Origin: Lachnospiraceae bacterium
GTDB taxonomy: Bacteria > Bacillota > Clostridia > Lachnospirales > Lachnospiraceae
Direction: 5' to 3'
Length of the DNA stretch: 64,000 nt
Assembly: GCA_910575035.1 (NCBI GenBank)
Contig: CAJTDL010000001.1
Coordinates: 124,001-188,000 of the forward strand
Below the pieces are notes generated by a model that worked only from the letters and a program-made list of their open reading frames with translations, made no database searches and had not been told where the DNA came from. Positions 16,349 to 24,761 of the stretch are shown one piece after another (position 1 is the stretch's first letter; each line of letters opens with the position of its first letter). A program made the position numbers and the translations under genes.

Positions 16349-19147
16349 ATGAAATTTAAGAGGTTGTTGTGTTTGGGGATGGCAGCAGCATTGGCTTGTT
16401 CCAGTCTTCCGCAAACAGTGGTATTTGCAGAGGGAACGCCATCAGAGGCAGTTGGGGAAGAAACAGAGGAAACAGAAGAAACAGGCGTAAAGCTGGAATA
16501 TGAGATGCTGGAGGATGGTACATGTGAAGTGCGCGCCAATCCGGAGGAAGCCTATGGGGAGCTGGTGATCCCAGCCCAGCTGGAAGGCATCCAGGTCAGC
16601 CAGATCAGCGAAAGGGGATTTCAGGGATGCGATACCCTGACTAAGGTCACATTGCCGGAAGGCATTGTGGGGATTGGAAGCTTTGCTTTTTCCAATTGTA
16701 AGAACCTAAAAGAGATTGTATTGCCAGAGGGGCTGGCTTCCATTGGTGCCAATGCCTTTGATGAGTGCAGCAGCCTGACAGGCGTGGCGTTTCCCAGTAC
16801 CCTGAAAAGCATTATGGATTCTGCCTTTTCCGGCTGTGGCCTGGCGGAGGTTATTCTTCCAGAAGGGTTGGAAGAAATTGTGGGGAATCCATTTCCCTAT
16901 AACCAGAACCTGCAAAAGATCCAGATTAGTGAGGAAAATGCAGCATATGCCACTTCAGGAGAAGGCGCACTTTATGAGAAGGATATGGCAAGGTTGATTT
17001 CCTGCCCTGGAGCATTAAGCGGCAGCTTTGAAGTGCCGAATACAGTTACATCCATCAGCAGTTCAGCTTTCTTTGGCTGTGCCAATCTGGAGCGGATTAA
17101 GCTTCCTGTTGGCCTTAAGACCATAATGCTGGATCCGTTTAATAAATGTGATTCCCTGGTGGAGATCGATATGGATGAAGGCAATGAGGTTTATGGGGCG
17201 CAGGGCGGCTTTTTAATCAATAGAACAGACAATTCCGTAGAAGTATGCCCTCCAGGAAAAGAGGATATGGAGATTCCTGCCGGCATCTCGCAGTTAAAGT
17301 ACAATTCCCTGCAAAGCTGCAGCAAATTAAAAATCCTTTCATTTCCAAAGAGCGTAACAGCGATTGGAGAGGATTTGACGTTTATTCCTGGTTTGATTAT
17401 GATTGTGGAAAAGCCTGCAGAGGGGGAGGAACCCAGCTTTGCGGAAAAATATGCAATAGATAAAAATATCAAATACTATTATTCCCGGGAAGAGATTCCA
17501 AGTGATCCAGATAATCCAGACAACCCGGACAATCCAGACAACCCGGACAACCCGGACAACCCGGACAATCCAGATAATCCGGATAATCCAGACAACCCAG
17601 ATAATCCGGATAATCCAGACAACCCAGATAATCCGGATGGCCCAATCGTGCTGGAGGATTATGAATTTCGGGATTTGGGCAGCAATACCTTGGAGATTGT
17701 GAAATATACAGGCACAGGCACAGAACTTACCCTTCCTTCCCAGGCAGATGGGAAGCAGGTTGTTTCCATTGGGAATAAGGCCTTTGCAAATAGTTTCTCA
17801 TTGAGGAAGGTGGAGGTTCCGCAGGGCATTGCTTCCATTGGTGATGGTGCATTCCAGAACTGTATTTCCCTGGAAGAGGTAGTTTCGGCGGCAGCATCCC
17901 AGGCAGAGAGAGATGCTTCCCAGAACTGTGTTGTGGGTGATGGTGCATTCCAAAACTGTATCCGGCTGGCACGGGTTGCATTGCCATCAGGGATTACAAA
18001 AATTGGCGACAGAGCCTTCCAGTCCTGCCATTTATTGTCAAGCATTACCCTTCCAGCTGGGGTTACATCCATTGGAAATGAGTCCTTCAGCGGCTGTACA
18101 CGCCTGGCTGGCCTTACTTTACCAGAAAGCGTTACGGAAATTGGCGATATGGCGTTCCAGTCCTGTGAAGCCCTTACCGCCTTTACCGTGCCGGGAAATG
18201 TCCAGAAAATAGGCCGATTTGCTTTTGTAGAATGTATGGGGTTAAGATCCATTATCCTTCCAGAGAGCGTGGAAGCCATCGGATATGAAGCTTTTGGCGG
18301 CTGCCACAGAGATTTGGATCTGGGTGTCCTTCATGGCAGCTATGCCGTAACTTATGCAAAGGAAAATGGGTTTGCTTATCATTACACCCAGGAGCCTGTC
18401 CATAATTACAGCAAGCAGGAGGTGGTGGTTGAGCCAACCTGCACAACACTTGGCGAGAAGCGTTATACCTGTGTAATCTGTGACGCTACATACACAGAGC
18501 CAATTGCTGTATTGGGGCATCATTATGAAACAAGTATTACAAAAGCCACAACCCAAAGGGATGGTATTATCCTGCAGCAGTGCTCCCGCTGTGACAGTAA
18601 GATTGAAACCACTTTTGCCAGGGTTAAGGCCGTTACACTGTCAGCTACGCAATATACGTATAATGGAAGCGCAAGGAAGCCGTCAGTAAAAGTGACGGAT
18701 AATAACAACCGTACCCTTCAGGAGGGCACGGATTATACCGTGTCTTATCCTTCTGGCAGGAAAGCAGTAGGGAGCTATACGGTAACTGTTCAATTCAAAG
18801 GGAATTACAGTGGGACAGTACAGCAGGCATTCCGCATTATACCGAAGGGCACCTCTATTTCCAAGGTTACGGCAAAGTCCAAGGCATTTGCCATGAAGTG
18901 GAAAAAGCAGGCGACACAAATGACAGGCTACCAGATCCAGTACTCCACAAGCAATAAATTCACCGCAAAAACTACGGCTACGGTTCTTGCGAATAAGAAG
19001 TTAACTACCCGCAGCATGACGAAGCTGAAGGCTAAGAAAAAGTACTATATCCGGATCCGCACTTACCATAATGTGTCGGTGAACGGGCAAAAAACAAGCT
19101 TTTACTCTAGCTGGTCTAAGGTAAAATCTGTCACCACGAAGAAATAA
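16349..19147 (+). CDS. Secreted BspA-type leucine-rich repeat surface protein
   Basis: A 932-residue exported protein. Signal peptide (1-27, ending VVFA); LRR_5/BspA repeats (about 70-360, e.g. LPEGLASIGANAFDECSSL); a PDN linker (about 387-430); a second LRR_5 block (about 435-680); a segment with four CxxC-like cysteine pairs (about 690-765: CTTLGEKRYTCVICD, CSRCD); a beta-sandwich module with YNGSARKPSVKV (about 770-835); and a lysine-rich FN3-like end (about 838-932: TGYQIQYSTS, KKKYYIRIRTY, final KK). BspA-type repeats mediate binding to host or matrix proteins in several bacteria; the ligand here is unknown. The start follows AAGGAGG. It ends at a strong terminator. Confidence 0.88.
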   Translation: MKFKRLLCLGMAAALACSSLPQTVVFAEGTPSEAVGEETEETEETGVKLEYEMLEDGTCEVRANPEEAYGELVIPAQLEGIQVSQISERGFQGCDTLTKVTLPEGIVGIGSFAFSNCKNLKEIVLPEGLASIGANAFDECSSLTGVAFPSTLKSIMDSAFSGCGLAEVILPEGLEEIVGNPFPYNQNLQKIQISEENAAYATSGEGALYEKDMARLISCPGALSGSFEVPNTVTSISSSAFFGCANLERIKLPVGLKTIMLDPFNKCDSLVEIDMDEGNEVYGAQGGFLINRTDNSVEVCPPGKEDMEIPAGISQLKYNSLQSCSKLKILSFPKSVTAIGEDLTFIPGLIMIVEKPAEGEEPSFAEKYAIDKNIKYYYSREEIPSDPDNPDNPDNPDNPDNPDNPDNPDNPDNPDNPDNPDNPDNPDNPDGPIVLEDYEFRDLGSNTLEIVKYTGTGTELTLPSQADGKQVVSIGNKAFANSFSLRKVEVPQGIASIGDGAFQNCISLEEVVSAAASQAERDASQNCVVGDGAFQNCIRLARVALPSGITKIGDRAFQSCHLLSSITLPAGVTSIGNESFSGCTRLAGLTLPESVTEIGDMAFQSCEALTAFTVPGNVQKIGRFAFVECMGLRSIILPESVEAIGYEAFGGCHRDLDLGVLHGSYAVTYAKENGFAYHYTQEPVHNYSKQEVVVEPTCTTLGEKRYTCVICDATYTEPIAVLGHHYETSITKATTQRDGIILQQCSRCDSKIETTFARVKAVTLSATQYTYNGSARKPSVKVTDNNNRTLQEGTDYTVSYPSGRKAVGSYTVTVQFKGNYSGTVQQAFRIIPKGTSISKVTAKSKAFAMKWKKQATQMTGYQIQYSTSNKFTAKTTATVLANKKLTTRSMTKLKAKKKYYIRIRTYHNVSVNGQKTSFYSSWSKVKSVTTKK
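17504..17641 (+). repeat. 9-bp tandem repeats encoding a PDN linker
   Basis: About a dozen GATAATCCA/GACAACCCG-type 9-bp units encode (PDN)n, separating the two leucine-rich blocks. Silent changes among units show they are old enough to have diverged, or are exchanged between units. Confidence 0.9.
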
Positions 19148-19203
19148 AGGGAAGGTTTTTATCTTGGCAACTGCTCTAAAATGTAATTAAATACAATCAT
19201 ATG

Positions 19204-19238
19204 AAAGGCGTTAGGTTTTTTCCTAACGCCTTTAAAAA
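19204..19238 (+). terminator. Terminator after the leucine-rich repeat gene
   Basis: AAAGGCGTTAGG (19204-19215), six-T loop, CCTAACGCCTTT (19222-19233): a perfect 12-bp stem. Confidence 0.88.
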
Positions 19239-19586
19239 TAATGGTTTCTAGTATAACCGAGCTAAATGCCTTAATGTTTGGCGCAGAATAAAGAGGTTCT
19301 GTTAAATGCTTACCAGAAAGGGGCGTTTAAGATTGTTTGGAGTAAATCAGGATTTTCAATGGCTGTGCGTTATTTTGTAATGTACATCCGTTGCTTTTTG
19401 TGTAGGATTTTTTATGCAGAAAAGCTTTCGGTTTATGGGAGATCGGCAGGAGGAAAATCACCGAATAGGGATTTTTGTAAGATTCTGTCGCACGAAAATC
19501 CAAATTTTCCCAAAATAACTCTGGATTCTGGAGCCTTTCTATATTATAATGGTTAAGATTTCGATACAGAAGAGGTGGCGATAAAA
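19239..19586. other. 348-bp intergenic stretch before folC
   Basis: No convincing gene. A 92-codon plus-strand frame (19278-19556) starts at TTG without a ribosome site and has odd Cys/Phe/Arg-rich composition, so it is probably not coding. A TATAAT at 19545-19550 could be the folC -10, but no good -35 lies 17 bp upstream. Confidence 0.5.
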
Positions 19587-21161
19587 ATGGATGCTTATGG
19601 CAGGTATGTACAGATAATGGAAAAGATTCTGGCAATTCCGCGTTTTACGACGAAAAATCCGTTGAGCCATACACGCAGGCTTTTAAGGGAGTTGGGGAAT
19701 CCACAGGATCAGTTTAAAATCATCCATGTGGCAGGCAGCAATGGAAAGGGCAGTGTGTGCGCTTATATTGCCAGTGTGCTCCAGGCAGCTGGTAAGCGGA
19801 CTGGCCTGTTCACATCCCCCCATTTGGTGCATATGGAAGAACGGTTTCAGGTCAGCAGGAATCAAAGCAGCCATTACAGGTATTTACATGATATGGAATG
19901 GGAAATGCAGGCAGATGCCCTATTTCATCCCCATGGCTGTGAGGAATTTGCCAGGGAGGCAGAGGAAGTGGAAAATCCAGTGGATGCCCGGCTGCATCCT
20001 TGCAGCCGAGAGGAATTTGTCAGGGCGGCAGAGGAAGTGGAGCGGGCTGTGGCTGCTTTGGAACAGGAGGGATTGCCCCATCCTACATTTTTTGAGTATA
20101 TTTTTGCCATGGGCATGTTGGTCTTTGCCTGGAATCAGGTGGAATACGCTGTGTTGGAAACAGGCCTTGGAGGAAGGCTGGATGCCACGAATATAGTGGA
20201 GCGTCCGCTTCTTACTGTGATTACCTCTATATCCCTGGAGCATACGGAAATCCTGGGCGATACCATAGGGCAGATTGCAGCAGAAAAAGCTGGGATTTTA
20301 AAAGCGGGGGTTCCCGTTGTGTACGATGCATCTGACATAGAAGCAAATATGGTCATCCTGGAACATGCCCATAAATTAGGCTGTCCCTGTTATCCTGTAA
20401 ATCCTAAGAAAATTAAAATTTTCTTAAACACAGGAAAAAAGATTGATTTTTCCTATGATTCTGGTTATGATGTTACTGAAGTGGAAATCCCCTTTGGGGC
20501 GCCCTATCAGGCACAGAATGCATCGGTGGCTTTGCAGGCTTTGGCATGCCTGGCTCAGACAGAAGGCATTTCCAAAGAGGCCATCCAGGCGGGTATGGCT
20601 CATGTGGAATGGAAGGGCAGGATGCAGGAAGTGCAGCCAAAGGTGTATTTGGATGGAGCCCACAATATGGCAGGGATTGAGAAGTTTTTGGAGGCAGTGG
20701 AGCATATAACAGAGGACTCTGCTGTTTTATTGTTTTCCATGGTAAAAGAGAAGGATTATGCCCATGCTGCCAGGCGGCTGTTGGAAAAAGGCAGGTGGGA
20801 AGAAATTATTGTGACATCTGTGCCAGGTTCCCGGGGCGTTCGGAGCCAGGTATTGGCAGAGGCATTCCACAGGTGCCTGGAAGGGGCGCCTCAGGAGCCC
20901 TCTCCTGGCCGTGATGCAGAAAAAGGGATTTTACAGGCAGGAAGCGGGAACTTAGGAACAGGATCCGATCCAAAGGGCAGAACAGAAAATAGGATTTCGC
21001 AGTCAGTACGGGCAGTAAAGATAACAGAAATAGAAGAAATAGACGCCGCATTCACATATGCTAAGAAGATCCAAAAGCAGGGACAAGCATTATTTTGCGC
21101 AGGGTCATTATATCTGATCGGTGAATTGGAACGAATTGCAGGAGGTATGCAGAATGATTAA
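19587..21161 (+). CDS. folC: Folylpolyglutamate synthase/dihydrofolate synthase
   Basis: FolC adds glutamate to dihydropteroate and to folates in the cytoplasm, using ATP. Seen: the P-loop VAGSNGKGSVCAYIASVL (near residue 50), TSPHLVHMEERF, the ETGLGGRLDATN motif (near 190), the HTEILGDTIGQIAAEKAGI motif and the C-terminal DGAHN motif. The ATG at 19587 is chosen since AGAGGTGG (19571-19578) lies 8 nt upstream; a GTG at 19575 is in frame. At 524 residues it is longer than the usual 430. One cause is a 23-residue tandem duplication (HPHGCEEFAREAEEVE / HPCSREEFVRAAEEVE); another is a low-complexity insert of about 50 residues near 430-480. Confidence 0.94.
   Translation: MDAYGRYVQIMEKILAIPRFTTKNPLSHTRRLLRELGNPQDQFKIIHVAGSNGKGSVCAYIASVLQAAGKRTGLFTSPHLVHMEERFQVSRNQSSHYRYLHDMEWEMQADALFHPHGCEEFAREAEEVENPVDARLHPCSREEFVRAAEEVERAVAALEQEGLPHPTFFEYIFAMGMLVFAWNQVEYAVLETGLGGRLDATNIVERPLLTVITSISLEHTEILGDTIGQIAAEKAGILKAGVPVVYDASDIEANMVILEHAHKLGCPCYPVNPKKIKIFLNTGKKIDFSYDSGYDVTEVEIPFGAPYQAQNASVALQALACLAQTEGISKEAIQAGMAHVEWKGRMQEVQPKVYLDGAHNMAGIEKFLEAVEHITEDSAVLLFSMVKEKDYAHAARRLLEKGRWEEIIVTSVPGSRGVRSQVLAEAFHRCLEGAPQEPSPGRDAEKGILQAGSGNLGTGSDPKGRTENRISQSVRAVKITEIEEIDAAFTYAKKIQKQGQALFCAGSLYLIGELERIAGGMQND
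19926..20063 (+). repeat. 69-bp tandem duplication inside folC
   Basis: Two diverged in-frame 69-bp units start at 19926 and 19995 (both CATCC, both containing GAGGAATTTG and GGCAGAGGAAGTGGA). They lengthen a helix-rich region between the P-loop and central motifs of FolC. Confidence 0.85.
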
Positions 21162-21297
21162 TTTTGAGGAAGAATTAAAGAGATTTAAGCCCAGCTTGGA
21201 AGTGGAGGAGGCTGAGGATGCCATATATGACAGGGATTTGACGGATATGACAGACATTATGCAGGAAATCTTCAAGGAAGCCAGAAAGCAGCATTAA
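21154..21297 (+). CDS. Small acidic protein of 47 residues, overlapping folC
   Basis: An ATG at 21154 overlaps the folC stop by 8 nt and opens a 47-codon frame starting MINFEEELKRFKPSLEVEE and ending KEARKQH. A GGAGG (21140-21144) lies 9 nt upstream. The composition is charged and predicted helical, with no signal peptide. The tight arrangement folC / this ORF / TPR gene (12-nt gap) and the ribosome site support translation. Family not recognised; possibly a small conserved Lachnospiraceae protein. Confidence 0.65.
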   Translation: MINFEEELKRFKPSLEVEEAEDAIYDRDLTDMTDIMQEIFKEARKQH

Positions 21298-21309
21298 GAA
21301 AGGAACCCT

Positions 21310-22641
21310 ATGAACTCTTATAATAAAATCATTTCTATGTCCAATGCATTGTATAACGATGGATTGGAAAAAGCAAAGGTACGCGATCTTTCCGGTGCGG
21401 CCCATGCCCTGCGGAAAAGCTTGCGTTATTATAAAGGCAATATCCAGGCCAGGAACCTTTTGGGGCTGGTTTACTTTGAGATGGGGGAGGCAGTGGACGC
21501 CCTGAGCGAATGGGTGATCAGCCGCAGCCTTCAGCCAAAGGATAACCTGGCGGAGCATTATCTGGAGGAAATCCAGTCCAACCGCTCCCGTTTAAGCACG
21601 ATTAATCAGACCATTAAAAAATACAACCAGGCATTGCAGTATTGCCATCAGGGCAGCAATGACCTGGCGATTATCCAGCTGAAAAAGGTACTGACCATGA
21701 ACCCTAAGCTAATCAAGGGGTACCAGCTTCTGGCGCTTCTTTATATGGAAGAAGGGAAGTATGGGCATGCCCGGAAGGAACTGCGGGAAGCAGCGGAGAT
21801 TGATACCAGCAATATCATCACCCTGCGCTATCTGCGGGAGGTAAACCAGAAGATGGGGGAGGAAGCCCATCCTGGCAAAGAGAGCAAAAAGGAAAAGAAA
21901 AGGAAGAAAGCTATGTCTTACCAGAGCGGCAATGACGTGATCATCCAGCCTACCAATGTGAGGGACTTCACCCCACTGATGACCATTATCAATCTGGTGG
22001 TTGGCGTAGGGATTGGCATGCTGATTACCTGGTTCTTGATTATTCCGGCAATCCGCCAGGACAAGGTGGCAGAGGCCAAGAAGACAGAGGTGGAAGCCAG
22101 TGACGCCCTTGCCGAGAAGAATCAGGAGATTAAGAGCCTGAAGAATGAGATTGAAGACCGGGATAAGCAGATTGAGCAAATGAAAAATGATTCTTCGGAT
22201 GCACAGAAGGTTGTGGATAATTATGAGGCCTTTTTAAAGGTTTATGAGGCATTTGCCCAGCAGAATATCCTGGAGGCGGGAGATACGATGGAGAAAGTTG
22301 AGGTGGGATTGCTGGGGGCACAGGGAAAAGCAAGCTACCAATCCTTGAAGTCGGCGGTGGATGAGCAGTATACTGAGGTGGTGTATAAGAAGGCAGAGGA
22401 AGATTATAATGCGCAGCGGTATGCGGAAGCTATTGTTGGGCTGGAGAAGGTTGTAGCGGCAGAGGAAGATTATAATGATGGATATGCGATTTACTATTTG
22501 GCAAATTCCTACCAGGCCACAGGGGATGTGGAAAATGCTAAGAAATACCATCAACGGATGGTAGATCTGCATCCAGGGACTCTGCGCGGAGGGAAGTCAC
22601 GGCAGTATTTAAATCAGTTAGAGAGGCAGGAGCAGCCTTAG
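21310..22641 (+). CDS. Membrane protein with TPR domains and a coiled coil
   Basis: A 443-residue protein. N-terminal TPR repeats (about 15-185: AHALRKSLRYYKGNIQARNLLGLVYF, then LKKVLTMNPKLIKGYQLLALLY and the next repeat), a basic stretch (KKEKKRKKA), one transmembrane helix (about 222-244: IINLVVGVGIGMLITWFLII), a coiled coil (about 250-300) and C-terminal TPR repeats (about 345-440). Probable topology: N-terminal TPRs in the cytoplasm, C-terminal TPRs outside. It likely organises a protein complex; the partner is unknown. RBS GAAAGGAA. It closes the folC operon and is followed by a terminator. Confidence 0.85.
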   Translation: MNSYNKIISMSNALYNDGLEKAKVRDLSGAAHALRKSLRYYKGNIQARNLLGLVYFEMGEAVDALSEWVISRSLQPKDNLAEHYLEEIQSNRSRLSTINQTIKKYNQALQYCHQGSNDLAIIQLKKVLTMNPKLIKGYQLLALLYMEEGKYGHARKELREAAEIDTSNIITLRYLREVNQKMGEEAHPGKESKKEKKRKKAMSYQSGNDVIIQPTNVRDFTPLMTIINLVVGVGIGMLITWFLIIPAIRQDKVAEAKKTEVEASDALAEKNQEIKSLKNEIEDRDKQIEQMKNDSSDAQKVVDNYEAFLKVYEAFAQQNILEAGDTMEKVEVGLLGAQGKASYQSLKSAVDEQYTEVVYKKAEEDYNAQRYAEAIVGLEKVVAAEEDYNDGYAIYYLANSYQATGDVENAKKYHQRMVDLHPGTLRGGKSRQYLNQLERQEQP

Positions 22642-22648
22642 AGGTACG

Positions 22649-22680
22649 AAAGACATCATGAGCGTATGATGTCTTTTTTT
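22649..22680 (+). terminator. Terminator of the folC operon
   Basis: An 11-bp stem (AAAGACATCAT with ATGATGTCTTT), 6-nt loop, and seven consecutive T at 22674-22680. Confidence 0.9.
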
Positions 22681-22768
22681 GTGGAAATAGGGGCGGATAT
22701 TGAGGCGGAGCGTTGGAGGCTGAAGGTTTGGAGAGTGAAAAGGGGTTAGGAGCAGAAAGGAGGGAATT

Positions 22769-23074
22769 ATGGATTATAGATTTGAGAAGGAATATGGATG
22801 TTTGGTTTTGCGGATGCCAGAAGAATTAGACCATCATCAGGCGGAGTTTGTAAAAGAAGAAGCGGATGGGCTGATCCTGAAATATCCGGTACGGAGTTTA
22901 ATCTTTGATTTTGCGGATACGCGGTTTATGGACAGTTCTGGTATTGGGGTTATTATTGGGAGGTGTAAGAATGTGAGGTTTTCTGGAGGATATGTGAAAG
23001 CGGTGAATCTAAATGGGCAGATAGAAAGAATCTTTCGGCTGTCTGGCTTGAAGAAGATCATAGAAGTGGAGTGA
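22769..23074 (+). CDS. spoIIAA: Anti-sigma F factor antagonist SpoIIAA
   Basis: A 101-residue STAS-domain protein. Dephosphorylated SpoIIAA binds SpoIIAB and frees sigma F in the forespore. The phosphorylated serine motif is present: FADTRFMDSSGIGVIIGR (Ser near residue 55). A strong ribosome site (AAAGGAGGG) precedes the ATG. It is the first gene of the spoIIA operon, with spoIIAB 19 nt downstream. In Bacillus this operon is driven by sigma H; I could not find a convincing sigma-H promoter in the 128-bp spacer after the folC terminator. Confidence 0.95.
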   Translation: MDYRFEKEYGCLVLRMPEELDHHQAEFVKEEADGLILKYPVRSLIFDFADTRFMDSSGIGVIIGRCKNVRFSGGYVKAVNLNGQIERIFRLSGLKKIIEVE

Positions 23075-23093
23075 GAGAAGGAGGGAGGATTCT

Positions 23094-23534
23094 ATGGAAG
23101 GATTTAGGAACGAGATGAAGATGGAATTTTTAGCAATATCTTCTAATGAGGGGTTTGCCAGGGTGGCAGTGGGGGCTTTTGTGTCAGAATTAGATCCTAC
23201 AGTGGATGAATTGGCGGATATTAAGACGGCTGTCAGTGAGGCAGTGACGAATTGCATTATCCATGGATATGAACAGAAAGAGGGGAATATTTGGATCCAA
23301 TGCAGTATTTTGGGAAAGATGGTGGAGATTTCGGTTACGGATACAGGGAAAGGGATTAAGGATATTGCGCTGGCACGGGAACCATTGTTTACGACCAAGC
23401 CAGAATTGGAAAGGTCGGGGATGGGGTTTGCGTTTATGGAGGCATTTATGGACGAGGTGGAGGTGGTGTCAGAGCCGTGGAAAGGAACCTGTGTTACGAT
23501 GCGTAAGGTGATTGGGGAGAGTAGGATGGCTTAA
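23094..23534 (+). CDS. spoIIAB: Anti-sigma F factor SpoIIAB
   Basis: A 146-residue GHKL-family serine kinase and anti-sigma factor that holds sigma F inactive and phosphorylates SpoIIAA. The ATP-binding N box (SEAVTNCIIHGYE), G1 box (VTDTGKGI) and the ERSGMGFAFME G2-like region are visible. Length agrees with Bacillus SpoIIAB (146). RBS AAGGAGGG. The stop is 3 nt before the sigF ATG, so expression is probably coupled. Confidence 0.96.
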   Translation: MEGFRNEMKMEFLAISSNEGFARVAVGAFVSELDPTVDELADIKTAVSEAVTNCIIHGYEQKEGNIWIQCSILGKMVEISVTDTGKGIKDIALAREPLFTTKPELERSGMGFAFMEAFMDEVEVVSEPWKGTCVTMRKVIGESRMA

Positions 23535-23537
23535 GGT

Positions 23538-24470
23538 ATGGGGAAAATAGTTATGGTTGGGCAGGGACAGAGAGTGATGGAATCATATGATAAGGGGAGA
23601 GAGGGCAGAGGAAAAGGGGAAGGGTGTGCGCAGAGCCCGAGTCTTCCGCAGGGAGCCAGTGAGAGAGATAGGGAAGGGGAAGAATATACGCAGAGCCGGG
23701 ATTTTTTGCAGGGAAGCTGGGAAGAAGCCAAAAAAGAGGATAGGTATACGCAAACCCGAAGCCTTTTGCAGGAAGCCAAGGAAGGGAATAAAGCTGCAAG
23801 GGATGATATGGTGCAGAGGAATATGGGGCTGGTGTGGAGCATTGTGCATCGGTTTGCAAACCGGGGATATGAACTGGAGGATTTGTTTCAGGTGGGGAGC
23901 ATAGGATTAATGAAAGCGATTGATAAGTTTGACATGGCTTTTGATGTGAAATTCTCTACTTATGCGGTACCTATGATCACAGGGGAGATTAAGCGGTTTT
24001 TGCGGGATGACGGCATGATTAAGGTAAGTAGAAGCCTGAAGGAAAGCGGCGCAAAGATGCAGAAGGCACGGGAAAAGCTGCAGGCCAAACAGGGGCGGGA
24101 GCCGACACTGCAGGAGCTTTCGGAGGAAACGGGGATTTCCAGGGAGGAAATTGTTATGGCCTTAGAGGCAAATGGGGAGATTGAATCAATTGACCAGACT
24201 TATACGCCTGGAGATGGAAAAGAAGTTTGCCTGGCAGATCGGCTGCCTCAGGAAAAGGACAGCCATGAGAGCTTACTGAACCATATGCTGCTGGAGCAGC
24301 TTTTGGCGGAGCTGGGGGATATGGAGCGCCATTTAATTGAGCTGCGGTATTTTGGCGATAAGACGCAGGCTCAAGTGGCGGCGGAGCTTGGAATAAGCCA
24401 GGTGCAGGTAAGCCGTTTGGAAAAAAAGATTTTATTGAGAATGCGGAATCAGGTTTATGCCAGAAGTTAG
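23538..24470 (+). CDS. sigF: Forespore sigma factor SigF with a repeat-bearing N-terminal extension
   Basis: Sigma-70 family factor of the forespore, partner of SpoIIAB. Conserved regions: region 2 from about residue 86 (NMGLVWSIVHRF, YELEDLFQVGSIGLMKAIDKFD, FSTYAVPMITGEIKRFLRDDG), region 3 (LQELSEETGISREEIVMALE), region 4 (LIELRYFGDKTQAQVAAELGISQVQVSRLEKKIL). At 310 residues it exceeds the usual 230-255. The excess is N-terminal: residues 27-86 are three tandem 20-residue units, the third being the native pre-region-2 helix (TRSLLQEAKEGNKAARD). The annotated ATG has a poor ribosome site; ATGs at 23553 or 23577 would keep the repeats. No promoter is seen; part of the spoIIA operon. Confidence 0.94.
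   Translation: MGKIVMVGQGQRVMESYDKGREGRGKGEGCAQSPSLPQGASERDREGEEYTQSRDFLQGSWEEAKKEDRYTQTRSLLQEAKEGNKAARDDMVQRNMGLVWSIVHRFANRGYELEDLFQVGSIGLMKAIDKFDMAFDVKFSTYAVPMITGEIKRFLRDDGMIKVSRSLKESGAKMQKAREKLQAKQGREPTLQELSEETGISREEIVMALEANGEIESIDQTYTPGDGKEVCLADRLPQEKDSHESLLNHMLLEQLLAELGDMERHLIELRYFGDKTQAQVAAELGISQVQVSRLEKKILLRMRNQVYARS
23616..23795 (+). repeat. Three 60-bp in-frame tandem repeats in sigF
   Basis: Units 23616-23675, 23676-23735 and 23736-23795. Each has the pattern G/E-E/D-x-(C/Y)-(A/T)-Q-(S/T)-x-x-(L/F)-x-Q-x-x-x-E plus four residues. Bases shared by units include ACGCAGAGCC and TTGCAGG. No frame-breaking change occurs, which suggests selection to keep the frame. Confidence 0.9.
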
Positions 24471-24518
24471 CAGGATAGGCTGGAGAGGAAAAATTTTATG
24501 TTATGATTCAGCCTGTCG

Positions 24519-24660
24519 GCTGGAAACAGCAGGATTATACAAAATAAGACTGCTGCATAAAGCATACCCTCTGGGGCATACCGCAATGCATGCCCTTTCA
24601 GGGCGGGGAAACAGCTTCGCTGTTTCATAAGGTATACCCTCTGGGGCATACCGCAATGCA
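24519..24660. repeat. 70-bp hairpin-rich repeats, locus 2
   Basis: It has the same unit as at 2811-2997: CATACCCTCTGGGGCATACCG occurs at about 24562 and, as TATACCC..., at 24633, again a 70-bp period, with the GAAACAGCTTCGCTGTTTC hairpin between. A diverged left unit (GGCTGGAAACAGC ... GCTGCATAAAGC) begins near 24519. It fills the spacer between the convergent sigF and chemotaxis receptor genes. Confidence 0.8.
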
Positions 24661-24761
24661 AATACAGTTGTAAATGGCTGTATGTACGCCATTTGTATGT
24701 AGGATGCCCGATTCAAAGATGTATGCTTTATGCAGCGCCTCCTGCCTCTTTGGGGATTGGA

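Noticed and set aside
17504-17641. Possible CRISPR or regulatory array in a repeat-rich stretch
   Set aside because: The 9-bp units encode a (PDN)n protein linker in frame.
19278-19556. 92-codon frame before folC
   Set aside because: TTG start without a ribosome site and implausible composition; no family recognised.
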